A DNA stretch of 64,000 bases from Rhizobium etli CFN 42. GTDB taxonomy: Bacteria > Pseudomonadota > Alphaproteobacteria > Rhizobiales > Rhizobiaceae. The position numbers and the translations under genes were made by a program. Below, in pieces: positions 1 through 9,359 of this stretch. Below the pieces are notes generated by a model, which saw only the letters and a list, made by a program, of their open reading frames with translations, searched no databases and was not told the origin of the DNA. The stretch is from NCBI RefSeq assembly GCF_000092045.1, contig NC_007761.1:1801001-1865000 (forward strand), written 5' to 3'. Within the stretch, counting starts at the first letter, position 1. Each line of letters opens with the position of its first letter.

Positions 1-1
1 C

Positions 2-1000
2 GACCAGGCGCTCGCCGCCCGCAACAATGGCGGGCTCGTCATCGCGCAGGTTAAGCGAATCACCAAGGAAGGCTCACTGAAACCGCATGACGTCCGCGTG
101 CCGGGAATGCTGGTCGATTATGTCATCGTCGATCCCGATCAGAAGCAGACGACGCAGACGGGGTATGATCCGGCAATCTCGGGTGAGATCTTCCGCCCGC
201 TCGATAGTTTTCACGTTCCGGAATTCAATGTTCAGAAGGTCATCGCACGCCGCGTCGCGCAGGAGCTTGAGACCGGAAGCTGCGTCAATCTCGGCTTCGG
301 AATTTCGGCCAACGTACCGCGTATTCTGCTGGAGGAGGGGCTCCATGGCGCCGTCACCTGGGTCATTGAGCAAGGCGCGGTCGGTGGCGTGCCGCTGCTC
401 GATTTCGCCTTCGGCTGCGCCTCCAATGCGGACGCCTTCATGCCGTCCCCTTATCAGTTCACCTATTTCCAGGGCGCGGGTTTCGATGCGTCGCTCTTGT
501 CCTTCCTCGAGATCGGTAAGGACGGCTCCGTAAACGTCTCCAAGCTTTCCTTCCGGCCGCATGTGACTGCCGGCGCCGGCGGCTTCGTCGACATCACGGC
601 GCGGGCGAAGAAGATCGTCTTCTCCGGCATGTTCAACGCCGGCGCGAAGCTTTCGATCGCTGATGGTACTCTTCTCATCGAGAAGGAAGGCAAGCTGAAG
701 AAGCTGGTGAACGAGGTCGAACACGTGACCTTCAGCGGCAGGCGGGCGATCGAGCAGGGGCAGGACATCACCTATGTCACGGAGCGGTGCGTGATGAAGT
801 TGACCCCTGATGGCATTGTGCTGACCGAGATCGCGCCAGGCGTCGATCTTCAGTCCCACATATTGGACCAGTCGGATTTTCCGCTGATCGTTGCGCCCGA
901 CCTGAAGGTCATGGACGCGGCACTCTTCCACGAAGCAGGCATCGGCTTGTCGCTTCCTGCCAAAAAGGCACGGACGCTGGAGGGCAGCTTCCATGGCTAG
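2..1000 (+). CDS. Acyl-CoA:acetate/3-ketoacid CoA-transferase (5' end outside window)
   Basis: Open from the first bases of the window, so only about the last 332 residues are visible; intact single-chain family members are about 520-650 residues. The family moves CoA between carboxylic acids through a glutamyl-CoA intermediate in the cytoplasm. The segment IEQGAVGGVPL, preceded by a glycine-rich NLGFGISANVPR stretch, matches the second (beta-like) domain with the active-site Glu. The stop overlaps the next gene's start by 8 bases (993-1000), so the two are translationally coupled. With the following hydratase and aldehyde dehydrogenase it suggests an acyl-CoA stage of a degradative route. 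The family is clear; the acid substrate is unknown. Confidence 0.85.
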   Translation, partial: DQALAARNNGGLVIAQVKRITKEGSLKPHDVRVPGMLVDYVIVDPDQKQTTQTGYDPAISGEIFRPLDSFHVPEFNVQKVIARRVAQELETGSCVNLGFGISANVPRILLEEGLHGAVTWVIEQGAVGGVPLLDFAFGCASNADAFMPSPYQFTYFQGAGFDASLLSFLEIGKDGSVNVSKLSFRPHVTAGAGGFVDITARAKKIVFSGMFNAGAKLSIADGTLLIEKEGKLKKLVNEVEHVTFSGRRAIEQGQDITYVTERCVMKLTPDGIVLTEIAPGVDLQSHILDQSDFPLIVAPDLKVMDAALFHEAGIGLSLPAKKARTLEGSFHG

Positions 1001-1772
1001 CGGAACGGTCAGAGTCGACGTCGATAGGCATGTTGCAATCCTGACGATTTCTCGTCCGGAGAAGCTGAACGCGCTCGATCTCGATATGCTGAAAGCGCTG
1101 GCCGATGCGGCGGATGCGGTGGAGGCGAATCCGGATTTGCGCGTTGCCGTTCTGACGGGTGAAGGAAAGGGCTTTTCCGCCGGAGGTGACATCAAGGCCT
1201 GGGGCGGGATGCTGCCGCAGGTGTTCGGCCATGCCTGGGTAAGGCACGGTCACCGGATCTTCGAACGGTTGGCGACGCTCCGGGTGCCGCTGATAGCGGC
1301 GCTGAACGGCCACGCGCTTGGCGGCGGGCTCGAACTGGCGGGCGTTGCCGACATTCGCGTCGCCGAGGAACACATCAAGATCGGCCTGCCGGAGACCGGC
1401 CTTGGAATGGTGCCGGGCTGGTCCGGCACCCAGCGTCTCGTGCGCCGGTTCGGCGCGCAGGCCGTCCGCCGTATGGCGCTCGGTGGCGAGATATTCACCG
1501 CCGAGGAAGCCCGCCTGCTCGGCATCGTCGACGCGGTCGTTCCGACAGGAAATTCGGTCGCCGCCGCCAGGCAATATGCCGGGCGGATTGCCGCGCGTGG
1601 GCCGGCTGCCGTCGAGATCGCCAAGTTGATGATCGCATCGGCGAACGGCGAAGACAACGGAACAGCGGTCGAAGCCCTGGGCTCGATCCTCGCCGCGAAG
1701 ACCGGCGATCTGAAGGAGGGCGTCGCATCATTCAGCGAGAAGCGTCCGGCAACGTTCAAGGGAGAATGGTAA
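993..1772 (+). CDS. Enoyl-CoA hydratase/isomerase (crotonase family)
   Basis: 259 residues, normal for a crotonase. The oxyanion-hole segment SAGGDIKAWGG (about residue 66) and GHALGGGLELAG (about 107) are present. Both glutamates used by true hydratases appear to be kept (GGGLELAG and GLPETGLGMVPG), which favours hydration over plain isomerisation. It probably hydrates an enoyl-CoA made from a product of the CoA-transferase. It overlaps that gene by 8 bases, and its TAA shares one base with the next ATG, so it sits in a tight operon. Substrate not determinable. Confidence 0.88.
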   Translation: MASGTVRVDVDRHVAILTISRPEKLNALDLDMLKALADAADAVEANPDLRVAVLTGEGKGFSAGGDIKAWGGMLPQVFGHAWVRHGHRIFERLATLRVPLIAALNGHALGGGLELAGVADIRVAEEHIKIGLPETGLGMVPGWSGTQRLVRRFGAQAVRRMALGGEIFTAEEARLLGIVDAVVPTGNSVAAARQYAGRIAARGPAAVEIAKLMIASANGEDNGTAVEALGSILAAKTGDLKEGVASFSEKRPATFKGEW

Positions 1773-3292
1773 TGACGGTCCTCGTCAACCCCACGGCGCT
1801 CAGCGACCACCAGGCGCGTGATTTCAAGATGCTGATTGACGGCAAATGGGAGGCCGGCGCCTCCCATCCGATCGAACGTATCGCGCCGAGCCATGGTGTG
1901 ACGGTCAGCCGCTTCCCCGCCGGAAGCGCGACCGACGCCGAGCGTGCCATTGCTGCGGCACGCAAGGCCTTCGACGAGGGGCCGTGGCCGCGCATGACCG
2001 CGTCCGAACGTTCCGCCATCCTGCTCAAGGCTGCCGATCTGATTGCCGCGCGTGCCGAAGAGCTGGCATTTCTCGATGCCATCGAGGCGGGCAAGCCCAT
2101 CACCCAGGTACGGGGAGAAATCGCCGGCTCGGTCGACATCTGGCGCTATGCGGCGGCACTTGCCCGTGATCTCCACGGCGAAAGCTACAACACGCTTGGC
2201 GACGGCACGGTCGGTGTCGTCCTGCGCGAAGCGATCGGCGTGGTCTCGATCATCACGCCCTGGAACTTCCCGTTCCTGATCGTCGGCCAGAAGCTGCCCT
2301 TCGCACTCGCCGCAGGCTGTACGACCGTCGTCAAGCCTTCCGAGTTGACGTCGGGATCGACGCTTGTCTTGGGAGAAATCCTGCAGCAGGCGGGCGTTCC
2401 GGATGGTGTCGTCAACATCGTCACCGGCACGGGACCCGAGGTCGGCGCGGTCATGACGTCTCATCCAGACGTCGACATGATCTCCTTCACGGGCTCGACC
2501 GGTGTCGGAAAACTGACGATGAAGAATGCCGCGCAGACGCTGAAGAAGGTTTCGCTGGAGCTGGGCGGGAAGAACCCGCAGATCGTTTTTCCCGATGCCG
2601 ACCTCGACGCCTTCATCGATGCCGCCGTCTTCGGCGCCTATTTCAATGCCGGCGAGTGCTGCAACGCCGGCTCGCGGCTGATCCTGCACAAGTCGATCGC
2701 CTCCGATGTCGTCAGGCGCGTCGCCGAGCTGTCGAAGGGGGTGAAGGTCGGCGATCCCCTCGATCCCCAGACGCAGGTCGGCGCGATCATCACGCCGCAG
2801 CATCTGGAGAAGATATCGGGATATGTCGCCGGCGCCAGGAGCAACGGCGCCCGCGTCACCCATGGCGGCGAGACGCTCGACCTCGGCATGGGGCAGTTCA
2901 TGTCGCCGACGATCCTTGAAGCGGTCACGCCCGATATGGCGGTGGCGCGCGAGGAAGTCTTTGGTCCGGTGCTGTCGGTCCTGACATTCGAGACGACTGC
3001 TGAAGCGGTCAGGATTGCCAACTCCATCGACTACGGCCTGTCGGCCGGTGTCTGGAGCCGTGATTTCGACACCTGCCTGACGATCGGCCGGTCGGTGCGG
3101 GCGGGCACCATCTGGATGAACACCTTCATGGATGGCGCCTCGGAGCTTCCCTTCGGCGGCTACAAGCAGAGCGGCCTCGGCCGCGAGCTCGGCCGCCATG
3201 CGGTAGAAGACTACACCGAGACCAAGACGCTCAACATGCATATCGGCAAACGCACCAACTGGTGGATGCCGCAGACGGAAAAGCTGGTCTAG
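1772..3292 (+). CDS. NAD(P)-dependent aldehyde dehydrogenase
   Basis: 506 residues. Typical ALDH marks: TPWNFPF (cofactor site), FTGSTGVGK, the general-base Glu in LELGGKNP, and the catalytic Cys in GECCNAGSR. It oxidises an aldehyde to an acid in the cytoplasm. An ATG at 1766 is also open, but the ATG at 1772 overlaps the preceding stop (TAATG) and lies 8 bases after AAGGGA, so 1772 is preferred. Third gene of the catabolic operon; its acid product could feed the CoA-transferase (inference). The closest subfamily cannot be fixed by eye. Confidence 0.9.
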   Translation: MTVLVNPTALSDHQARDFKMLIDGKWEAGASHPIERIAPSHGVTVSRFPAGSATDAERAIAAARKAFDEGPWPRMTASERSAILLKAADLIAARAEELAFLDAIEAGKPITQVRGEIAGSVDIWRYAAALARDLHGESYNTLGDGTVGVVLREAIGVVSIITPWNFPFLIVGQKLPFALAAGCTTVVKPSELTSGSTLVLGEILQQAGVPDGVVNIVTGTGPEVGAVMTSHPDVDMISFTGSTGVGKLTMKNAAQTLKKVSLELGGKNPQIVFPDADLDAFIDAAVFGAYFNAGECCNAGSRLILHKSIASDVVRRVAELSKGVKVGDPLDPQTQVGAIITPQHLEKISGYVAGARSNGARVTHGGETLDLGMGQFMSPTILEAVTPDMAVAREEVFGPVLSVLTFETTAEAVRIANSIDYGLSAGVWSRDFDTCLTIGRSVRAGTIWMNTFMDGASELPFGGYKQSGLGRELGRHAVEDYTETKTLNMHIGKRTNWWMPQTEKLV

Positions 3293-3330
3293 CCGGCAAT
3301 GAAACTACGCCCGAGGAGGGCGGGTGATCG

Positions 3331-3352
3331 GATGCGGGAATGGTCCCGCATC
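3331..3352 (+). promoter_or_regulatory. Hairpin in the ALDH-binding protein spacer
   Basis: A perfect 9-bp inverted repeat GATGCGGGA / TCCCGCATC with a 4-base loop lies 29 bases before the start of the solute-binding protein gene. There is no T run, so it is not a classical terminator. It may be an RNA processing or stabilising stem that separates expression of the enzymes from that of the importer. Confidence 0.5.
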
Positions 3353-3380
3353 TTCCAAGAGGGAACTGGGAGGTTCTTCG

Positions 3381-4643
3381 ATGAATAGGTTTCTGACCAC
3401 GACTGCGGTGATCGCATTGTCTCTGGCCGGCGCGCATGTCTCTGCCCGCGCGGCCGACGTGAAGGAAGTTCAGATGCTGCACTGGTGGACGTCAGGCGGC
3501 GAGGCAGCGGCTTTGAACGTTCTGAAGCAGGATCTCTCGAAGGAAGGGTTTGCCTGGAAGGACGTGCCGGTTGCCGGCGGCGGCGGTGATGCGGCGATGA
3601 CGGCGCTGAAGGCGATGGTGGCAGCCGGTACCTATCCGACGGCCTCGCAGATGCTGGGCTATACCGTGCTCGATTATGCCCAGGCCGGCGTCATGGGCGA
3701 CCTGACCGAGACGGCGAAGAAGGAAGGCTGGGACAAGTCGGTGCCGGCAGCCCTGCAGAAGTTCTCCGTTTATGACGGCAAGTGGGTCGCAGCCCCGGTC
3801 AACGTCCACTCGGTCAACTGGCTGTGGATCAACAAGGCTGTCATGGACAAGATCGGCGGCAGCCAGCCGAAGACCTTCGACGACCTGATCGCGCTGCTCG
3901 ACAAGGCGAAGGCTGCCGGCGTCATTCCCTTGGCGCTCGGTGGCCAGAACTGGCAGGAAGCGACGATGTTCGATTCGATCGTGCTGTCGACCGGCGGGCC
4001 GGAGTTCTACAAGAAGGCCTTCAACGACCTCGACGAGGAAGCGCTGAAGTCGGACACGATGAAGAAGTCCTTCGACAACCTGGCGAAGATCGTCAAATAC
4101 GTCGATCCGAACTTCTCCGGCCGCGACTGGAACCTGGCGACCGCCATGGTCATCAAGGGTGATGCGCTGGTGCAGGTGATGGGCGACTGGGCCAAGGGCG
4201 AATTCGTTGCCGCCAAGAAGACCCCGGACAAGGACTTCCTCTGCTACCGCTTCCCCGGCACCGAAGGCAGCGTCATCTACAACTCCGACATGTTCGGCAT
4301 GTTCAACGTTCCTGACGACCGCAAGGCCGCCCAGGTGGCACTGGCAACGGCGACGCTGTCGAAGAGCTTCCAGTCGGCCTTCAACGTCGTCAAGGGCTCG
4401 GTGCCGGCTCGTACCGACGTTCCCGACACCGACTTCGACGCTTGCGGCAAGAAGGGCATTGCCGACCTGAAGGCCGCCAATGAGGGCGGCACGCTGTTCG
4501 GTTCGCTCGCTCAGGGCTATGGCGCCCCTCCGGCGATCGCCAATGCCTATAAGGACGTCGTCTCGAAGTTCGTCCACGGCCAGATCAAGAGCTCGGACGA
4601 AGCTGTCACCCAGCTCGTCCAGGCGATCGACGACGCCCGCTGA
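3381..4643 (+). CDS. Sugar ABC transporter, periplasmic solute-binding protein
   Basis: 420 residues with a Sec signal peptide ([19 protein letters not shown], cleavage near ARA-ADV), then a family 1 extracellular binding protein of the glucose/mannose-type set ([16 protein letters not shown]). It captures the substrate in the periplasm and passes it to the two permeases downstream. The start at 3381 is chosen because GGGAGG precedes it by 7 bases and the signal peptide follows; an in-frame start at 3324 would add an unlikely extension. Sugar specificity is inferred from the family; the real ligand may be a glycoside or polyol. Confidence 0.9.
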   Translation: MNRFLTTTAVIALSLAGAHVSARAADVKEVQMLHWWTSGGEAAALNVLKQDLSKEGFAWKDVPVAGGGGDAAMTALKAMVAAGTYPTASQMLGYTVLDYAQAGVMGDLTETAKKEGWDKSVPAALQKFSVYDGKWVAAPVNVHSVNWLWINKAVMDKIGGSQPKTFDDLIALLDKAKAAGVIPLALGGQNWQEATMFDSIVLSTGGPEFYKKAFNDLDEEALKSDTMKKSFDNLAKIVKYVDPNFSGRDWNLATAMVIKGDALVQVMGDWAKGEFVAAKKTPDKDFLCYRFPGTEGSVIYNSDMFGMFNVPDDRKAAQVALATATLSKSFQSAFNVVKGSVPARTDVPDTDFDACGKKGIADLKAANEGGTLFGSLAQGYGAPPAIANAYKDVVSKFVHGQIKSSDEAVTQLVQAIDDAR

Positions 4644-4663
4644 GATCTGTCGATGAATATGCT

Positions 4664-4733
4664 TCCCCGCGCGATCTCGCGGGGAGGCGTCAGCTCCGCG
4701 ACGATCAGGCGGAGACGATCGGCAAGGCCGATC
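4664..4733 (+). promoter_or_regulatory. Two stem-loops between binding protein and permease genes
   Basis: Stem 1 is TCCCCGCG / CGCGGGGA (4664-4685, loop CGATCT). Stem 2 is GATCGGC / GCCGATC (4717-4733, loop AAG). Neither has a T tail. Stem-loops here are common in importer operons, where they protect the binding-protein message and lower permease expression. That role is inferred. Confidence 0.5.
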
Positions 4734-4755
4734 CTGCGGGAAGGGAGAACATTCC

Positions 4756-5709
4756 ATGAGCACAGTTGCGACCACCGATCCGGTTCTGACGCCGCGACAA
4801 GCGACGCCGGTCTCGCTGCGGGGCCGGCTGCAGGATGCGCTGCCGAAGATCGTGCTGGCGCCGAGCTTCGTCATCACGCTCGTCTTCGTCTACGGCTTCA
4901 TCGTCTGGACGGCCTATCTGTCCTTCACCAATTCCAAGACCTTCCCCTCCTATCAGCTGACCGGCGCACGTGCCTATCAGCGGCTGTGGCGCTGGACCTT
5001 CGAGAGCGACCCGCCATCCTCCTGGTACACCTCGATCACCAATATGGCGATCTTCGGCTTTCTCTATGTCGGCATCTGCCTGGCGCTCGGCCTGCTGCTT
5101 GCCATCCTGCTCGACCAGAAGATCCGCGGCGAGGGACTATTGCGGCCGATCTTCCTCTATCCGATGGCGCTGTCCTTCATCGTCACCGGCGTGGCCTGGA
5201 AATGGTTCCTCGATCCCGGTCTCGGGCTGGAGCAGACGCTGCACCACTTCGGCTGGACGAGCTTCCACTTCGACTGGATCAAGAACAAGGACTTCGTCAT
5301 CTACACCGTCGTCATTGCCGGCGTCTGGCAGGCCTCGGGCTTCGTCATGGCGATGTTTTTGGCCGGCCTTCGCGGCATCGACGGCGAGATCATGAAGGCG
5401 GCGCAGATCGACGGCGCCTCGCCCTTGCAGCTTTATCGCCGCATCGTCATTCCGCTGTTGCGGCCGATCTTTCTCTCCGCCTTCATCGTGCTCGCCCATA
5501 TGGCGATCAAGTCCTACGACCTGGTCGTGGCGCTGACCTCGGGCGGGCCGGGCGGCTCGGCCTGGCTGCCGTCCAACTTCATGTATGAATATACCTTCAA
5601 GCGCAACGAGATGGCCGTCGGCTCGGCCAGCGCCATCATCATGCTGATGACCATCTCGGCGATCATCGTGCCCTATCTCTATTCCGAACTGAAGGAGAAG
5701 GCCCGATGA
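4756..5709 (+). CDS. Sugar ABC transporter permease (MalF/UgpA type)
   Basis: 317 residues and about six membrane spans. The cytoplasmic EAA loop that docks on the ATPase is visible as MKAAQIDGASPLQLYRRIVIPLLRP (about residues 214-237). It forms the inner-membrane channel with the next gene product. AAGGGAGA lies 7 bases upstream of the ATG. It overlaps the next gene by 4 bases (ATGA), a translational-coupling arrangement. Confidence 0.92.
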   Translation: MSTVATTDPVLTPRQATPVSLRGRLQDALPKIVLAPSFVITLVFVYGFIVWTAYLSFTNSKTFPSYQLTGARAYQRLWRWTFESDPPSSWYTSITNMAIFGFLYVGICLALGLLLAILLDQKIRGEGLLRPIFLYPMALSFIVTGVAWKWFLDPGLGLEQTLHHFGWTSFHFDWIKNKDFVIYTVVIAGVWQASGFVMAMFLAGLRGIDGEIMKAAQIDGASPLQLYRRIVIPLLRPIFLSAFIVLAHMAIKSYDLVVALTSGGPGGSAWLPSNFMYEYTFKRNEMAVGSASAIIMLMTISAIIVPYLYSELKEKAR

Positions 5710-6677
5710 GCAGCCTCAGCTCTTCCATCGGCACCTCCTCATCGGCAACGGCCGCCGAAGGAGTGGAGCGTGGCAACAGCGCCCGCTTAATCGGCCGCAT
5801 CGTCATCTACGGCCTGCTGGTGATCTTCGCCATCCTCTATCTGATGCCGCTCTTCGTCATGCTCACCACCTCGTTCAAGACGATGGACGAGATCCAGGGC
5901 GGCAACATGCTGGCGCTGCCTGAGGCGCCGACCTTCGATCCCTGGGTCAAGGCCTGGGGCGAGGCCTGCGTCGGGCTGACCTGCGCCGGCATCAAGGGCT
6001 ACTTCTGGAACTCGATCAAGATGGTGGTGCCGGCAGTGGCGATCTCCACCATCATGGGAGCGCTCAACGGCTATATCCTGACCAAATGGCGCTTCCCCGG
6101 CCATACGCTGGTGTTCGGGCTGATGCTGTTTGCCTGCTTCATCCCGTTCCAGTCGGTGCTCTTGCCGATGGCCACCATCCTCGGCTCGCTCGGCCGCTTC
6201 GGCGTCACCCTGCAGAACGCGACGGGCTGGAACTTCGGCTTCGGCAATTCGACGGTCAATCTGGTCTTCGTCCATGTCGTCTACGGCTTGGGCTTCACCA
6301 CGCTGTTCTTCCGCAATTTCTACGAGGCCTTTCCGACCGAGCTGGTGCGCGCCGCCCAGGTCGACGGCGCCAGCTTCTTCCAGATCTTCCGCCGCATCAT
6401 GCTGCCGAACTCGCTGCCGATCATCGTCGTCACGGTGATCTACCAGTTCACCAATATCTGGAACGACTTCCTGTTTGCCTCGGCTTACGCCGGCACCGGC
6501 GACTCCATGCCGATGACGGTGGCGCTCAACAATGTCGTCAACACCTCGACCGGGGTGGTCGAATACAATGTCAACATGGCGGCGGCAATGATCGCGGCCG
6601 TTCCGACGCTCATCGTCTATATCCTCGCCGGCCGCTACTTCGTGCGTGGCCTGATGGCGGGCGCAGTCAAAGGGTAA
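5706..6677 (+). CDS. Sugar ABC transporter permease (MalG/UgpE type)
   Basis: 323 residues with a Ser-rich cytoplasmic N-terminus and about six membrane spans. The EAA loop reads VRAAQVDGASFFQIFRRIMLP (about residues 216-236). It pairs with the upstream permease to make the heterodimeric channel. It starts inside the end of the previous gene and is followed three bases later by the ATPase gene. Confidence 0.92.
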   Translation: MSSLSSSIGTSSSATAAEGVERGNSARLIGRIVIYGLLVIFAILYLMPLFVMLTTSFKTMDEIQGGNMLALPEAPTFDPWVKAWGEACVGLTCAGIKGYFWNSIKMVVPAVAISTIMGALNGYILTKWRFPGHTLVFGLMLFACFIPFQSVLLPMATILGSLGRFGVTLQNATGWNFGFGNSTVNLVFVHVVYGLGFTTLFFRNFYEAFPTELVRAAQVDGASFFQIFRRIMLPNSLPIIVVTVIYQFTNIWNDFLFASAYAGTGDSMPMTVALNNVVNTSTGVVEYNVNMAAAMIAAVPTLIVYILAGRYFVRGLMAGAVKG

Positions 6678-6680
6678 GTC

Positions 6681-7796
6681 ATGGCCTTCCTGGAAATCTC
6701 CGGTCTCAGAAAACGCTTCGGCGCCGTCGACATCCTCAAGGGGATCGACCTCGAACTCGAAAAGGGCGGCTTCCTGGTGCTGGTCGGCCCGTCCGGCTGC
6801 GGCAAGTCGACCCTGCTCAACACCATCGCCGGGCTGGAGACGATCACCTCGGGCGACATCCGGATCGACGGCCGCGCCGTCAACGGCCTGCATCCTTCCA
6901 AGCGCGACATTGCCATGGTGTTCCAGTCCTATGCGCTCTATCCGAACATGACGGTAGCGGGCAACATCGCCTTCGGCATGGAGATGCGCGGTGTGCCGCC
7001 GCAAGAGCGCAAGCAGGCGATCGACAAGGTCGCCAAGGTGCTGCAGATCGGTCACCTGCTCGACCGCAAGCCGAGCCAGCTGTCCGGCGGCCAGCGCCAG
7101 CGCGTCGCCATGGGCCGGGCGCTGGTGCGCGATCCCAAGCTCTTCCTGTTCGACGAGCCGCTCTCCAATCTCGACGCCAAGCTGCGCGTCGACATGCGCA
7201 TCGAGATCAAGCGGCTGCATCAGGCGACCGGCAAGACCATCGTCTACGTCACCCACGACCAGATCGAGGCGATGACGCTGGCGACCAAGATCGCCGTGAT
7301 GAAGGACGGCATCGTCCAGCAGTTCGGCACCCCGGCCGAGATCTACAACAATCCCGCCAACATCTTCGTCGCCGACTTCATGGGCTCGCCCGCCATGAAC
7401 CTGGTCAAGGCCTCGGTCGAGAACGGCGCCGGCGGCCTGGCGGTGTCGCTCGAGCGGCCGAATGCCGCCCCGCTCAGGCTGCCCGTCACGACAACCGGCA
7501 ACGGCCTTTCCTCCTATGCCGGCCGCCAGGTGATCTTCGGCATCCGCCCGGAAGCGCTGACCGACCCCGACGGCGCCGACCGCAATGCCCGCTCGCTCAC
7601 CGAAGGCGACTGCCTGATCGAGGTCGTCGAACCCGCCGGCTCCGACACCTTCGCCGTCACCAAGCTCGGCGGCAAGGAAGTCGTCGCCCGCCTGCGGGCC
7701 GATGCCGGCATCGCCCCAGGCCAGAACACTCGCCTCGCCTTCAATCTCGACAAGGCGGTGTTCTTCGATCCGGAAACACAGGCACGCATCGCGTGA
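6681..7796 (+). CDS. Sugar ABC transporter ATP-binding protein (MalK/UgpC type)
   Basis: 371 residues. Walker A GPSGCGKST (about 38-46), Q-loop FQSYALYP, signature LSGGQRQR, Walker B LFLFDEP, and the H-loop in YVTHDQ. A C-terminal TOBE/OB-type regulatory domain follows (from about 235). It powers import through the two permeases. ATPases of this subgroup can serve more than one importer. It completes a binding protein, two permeases and ATPase set. Confidence 0.93.
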   Translation: MAFLEISGLRKRFGAVDILKGIDLELEKGGFLVLVGPSGCGKSTLLNTIAGLETITSGDIRIDGRAVNGLHPSKRDIAMVFQSYALYPNMTVAGNIAFGMEMRGVPPQERKQAIDKVAKVLQIGHLLDRKPSQLSGGQRQRVAMGRALVRDPKLFLFDEPLSNLDAKLRVDMRIEIKRLHQATGKTIVYVTHDQIEAMTLATKIAVMKDGIVQQFGTPAEIYNNPANIFVADFMGSPAMNLVKASVENGAGGLAVSLERPNAAPLRLPVTTTGNGLSSYAGRQVIFGIRPEALTDPDGADRNARSLTEGDCLIEVVEPAGSDTFAVTKLGGKEVVARLRADAGIAPGQNTRLAFNLDKAVFFDPETQARIA

Positions 7797-7811
7797 TCAC
7801 CAGGTGTTGAC

Positions 7812-9350
7812 ATGAGCGGTTCACCAGACATCGTTATCATCGGCTCGGGCGTCGGCGGCGCCACCGTCGCTGCCGGCCTTGCTGTATCAGGTGCGCGGAT
7901 ATTGGTCCTCGAAGCCGGCGACCATATCGCCGATCTGCCTGTCAATCGCGACCAGCGCGCCATCTTCCAGCGTGGACATTTCCGGCCGAAGGAAACTTGG
8001 TACGAGGCGGACGGCAGGGGCTTCAACCCCGGCAACTATTACAATGTCGGCGGCAATTCGAAGTTCTACGGCGCCGTCTTGTCGCGCTATCGCAAAGAAG
8101 ATTTCGGGGTCATCGAACATCGGGAAGGCGTTTCGCCGGCCTGGCCCTTTCCGTATGAAGAGCTGGAGCCATGGTATTCGCAGGCGGAGCTTATGTATCA
8201 GGTCCGCGGCAGTCTTGGCGAAGATCCGACCGAACCGCATCACTCGGTTACCTACGCATTCCCGCCCGTGCCCGACGAGGCACCGATCGCCGAAGTCAGG
8301 GCACGCCTGAAGGCGAAAGGACTGCACCCCTTTTCGCTGCCGCTCGGCCTGGATCTCGATACCTGGCTTTCCAAGGCGCGCACGCCCTGGGATGCACATC
8401 CGAATTCGCGGGATGGCAAGATGGATGCCGAGACCGCAGCGCTCGCGGTGGCGCTGAAACACGAAAACGTGCGGCTTGAGACAAATGCACGGGTGATACG
8501 GCTCGACACGGGGGCGGGGAGCCGGATCGACCGGATCACCTACGTTAAGGACGGACAGACGCTGACCGTCTCGCCCAGGATCGTCATCCTCTCCGCCGGT
8601 GCGGTGCAGTCATCCGTGCTTTTGCTGCGTTCGAAAAACGACCGCTTCCCGAGGGGGCTCGCCAACTCTTCCGATCAGGTGGGCCGCAACTTCATGAACC
8701 ACAACGCCTCGGCTGTGATAGCGGTCTCGCCGCGCTTCAGGAACACCGCCGTCTACCAGAAGACCTTCGCCCTCAACGACTTCTATCTCTCGGACGGGGA
8801 GGGCGGACCGCCGCTCGGCAATGTGCAGTTGCTGGGGCGGATTTCCGAAAAGGTCCTCAAGGGCTCTCTGCCGCAGGCGCCGGAATGGCTTCTGCGTTTC
8901 ATGACGGACCATGCCATCGACTTCTATGCGATGAGCGAGGACGTTCCGAATCCCGAAAGCCGCGTGATGGTCGATGGCGATCGGATCGTCCTCAAATGGC
9001 AGAGGACCAATTGGGACGCGCATCTTGCGCTTGTCGCCAAGCTCAAGGCGATCTTGCGGTCGATCGGTTTTCCGATCGTGCTGTCCAGACCCTTCGACAA
9101 ACGCACGCCGTCCCATCAATGCGGAACGATCCGCATTGGAAACGACCCGGCAACGGCGCCACTGGATCCATACTGCCGGTCCTACGATCACGGCAATCTT
9201 TTCGTCGTCGACGCCGGTTTTCTGCCCACATCGGCTGCGGTCAATCCCGCGCTTACCGTCGCCAGCCAAGCGCTCAGAGTTGCCCACCACATCGCGTCGA
9301 CGGATTTGCAGACACAGGCAGGTCCATCGGTGCACGTCGGCTTCAAATAG
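7812..9350 (+). CDS. GMC-family FAD oxidoreductase
   Basis: 512 residues. The N-terminal FAD dinucleotide fold is IIGSGVGGATVAAGL with the ribose-binding Glu in LVLEAGD. The C-terminal GMC part has the active-site His in HQCGTIR and the His/Asn-type region SAAVNPALT. The family oxidises alcohols and sugars; the layout resembles sugar/glycoside dehydrogenases more than choline dehydrogenase (judged by eye). It starts 15 bases after the ATPase stop, inside the same run of genes. No leader peptide is visible, so it is probably cytoplasmic or membrane-peripheral. Confidence 0.82.
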   Translation: MSGSPDIVIIGSGVGGATVAAGLAVSGARILVLEAGDHIADLPVNRDQRAIFQRGHFRPKETWYEADGRGFNPGNYYNVGGNSKFYGAVLSRYRKEDFGVIEHREGVSPAWPFPYEELEPWYSQAELMYQVRGSLGEDPTEPHHSVTYAFPPVPDEAPIAEVRARLKAKGLHPFSLPLGLDLDTWLSKARTPWDAHPNSRDGKMDAETAALAVALKHENVRLETNARVIRLDTGAGSRIDRITYVKDGQTLTVSPRIVILSAGAVQSSVLLLRSKNDRFPRGLANSSDQVGRNFMNHNASAVIAVSPRFRNTAVYQKTFALNDFYLSDGEGGPPLGNVQLLGRISEKVLKGSLPQAPEWLLRFMTDHAIDFYAMSEDVPNPESRVMVDGDRIVLKWQRTNWDAHLALVAKLKAILRSIGFPIVLSRPFDKRTPSHQCGTIRIGNDPATAPLDPYCRSYDHGNLFVVDAGFLPTSAAVNPALTVASQALRVAHHIASTDLQTQAGPSVHVGFK

Positions 9351-9359
9351 GACAGTAAA

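Noticed and set aside
1250..3241. 663-codon minus-strand open frame
   Set aside because: Shadow of the hydratase and aldehyde dehydrogenase genes.
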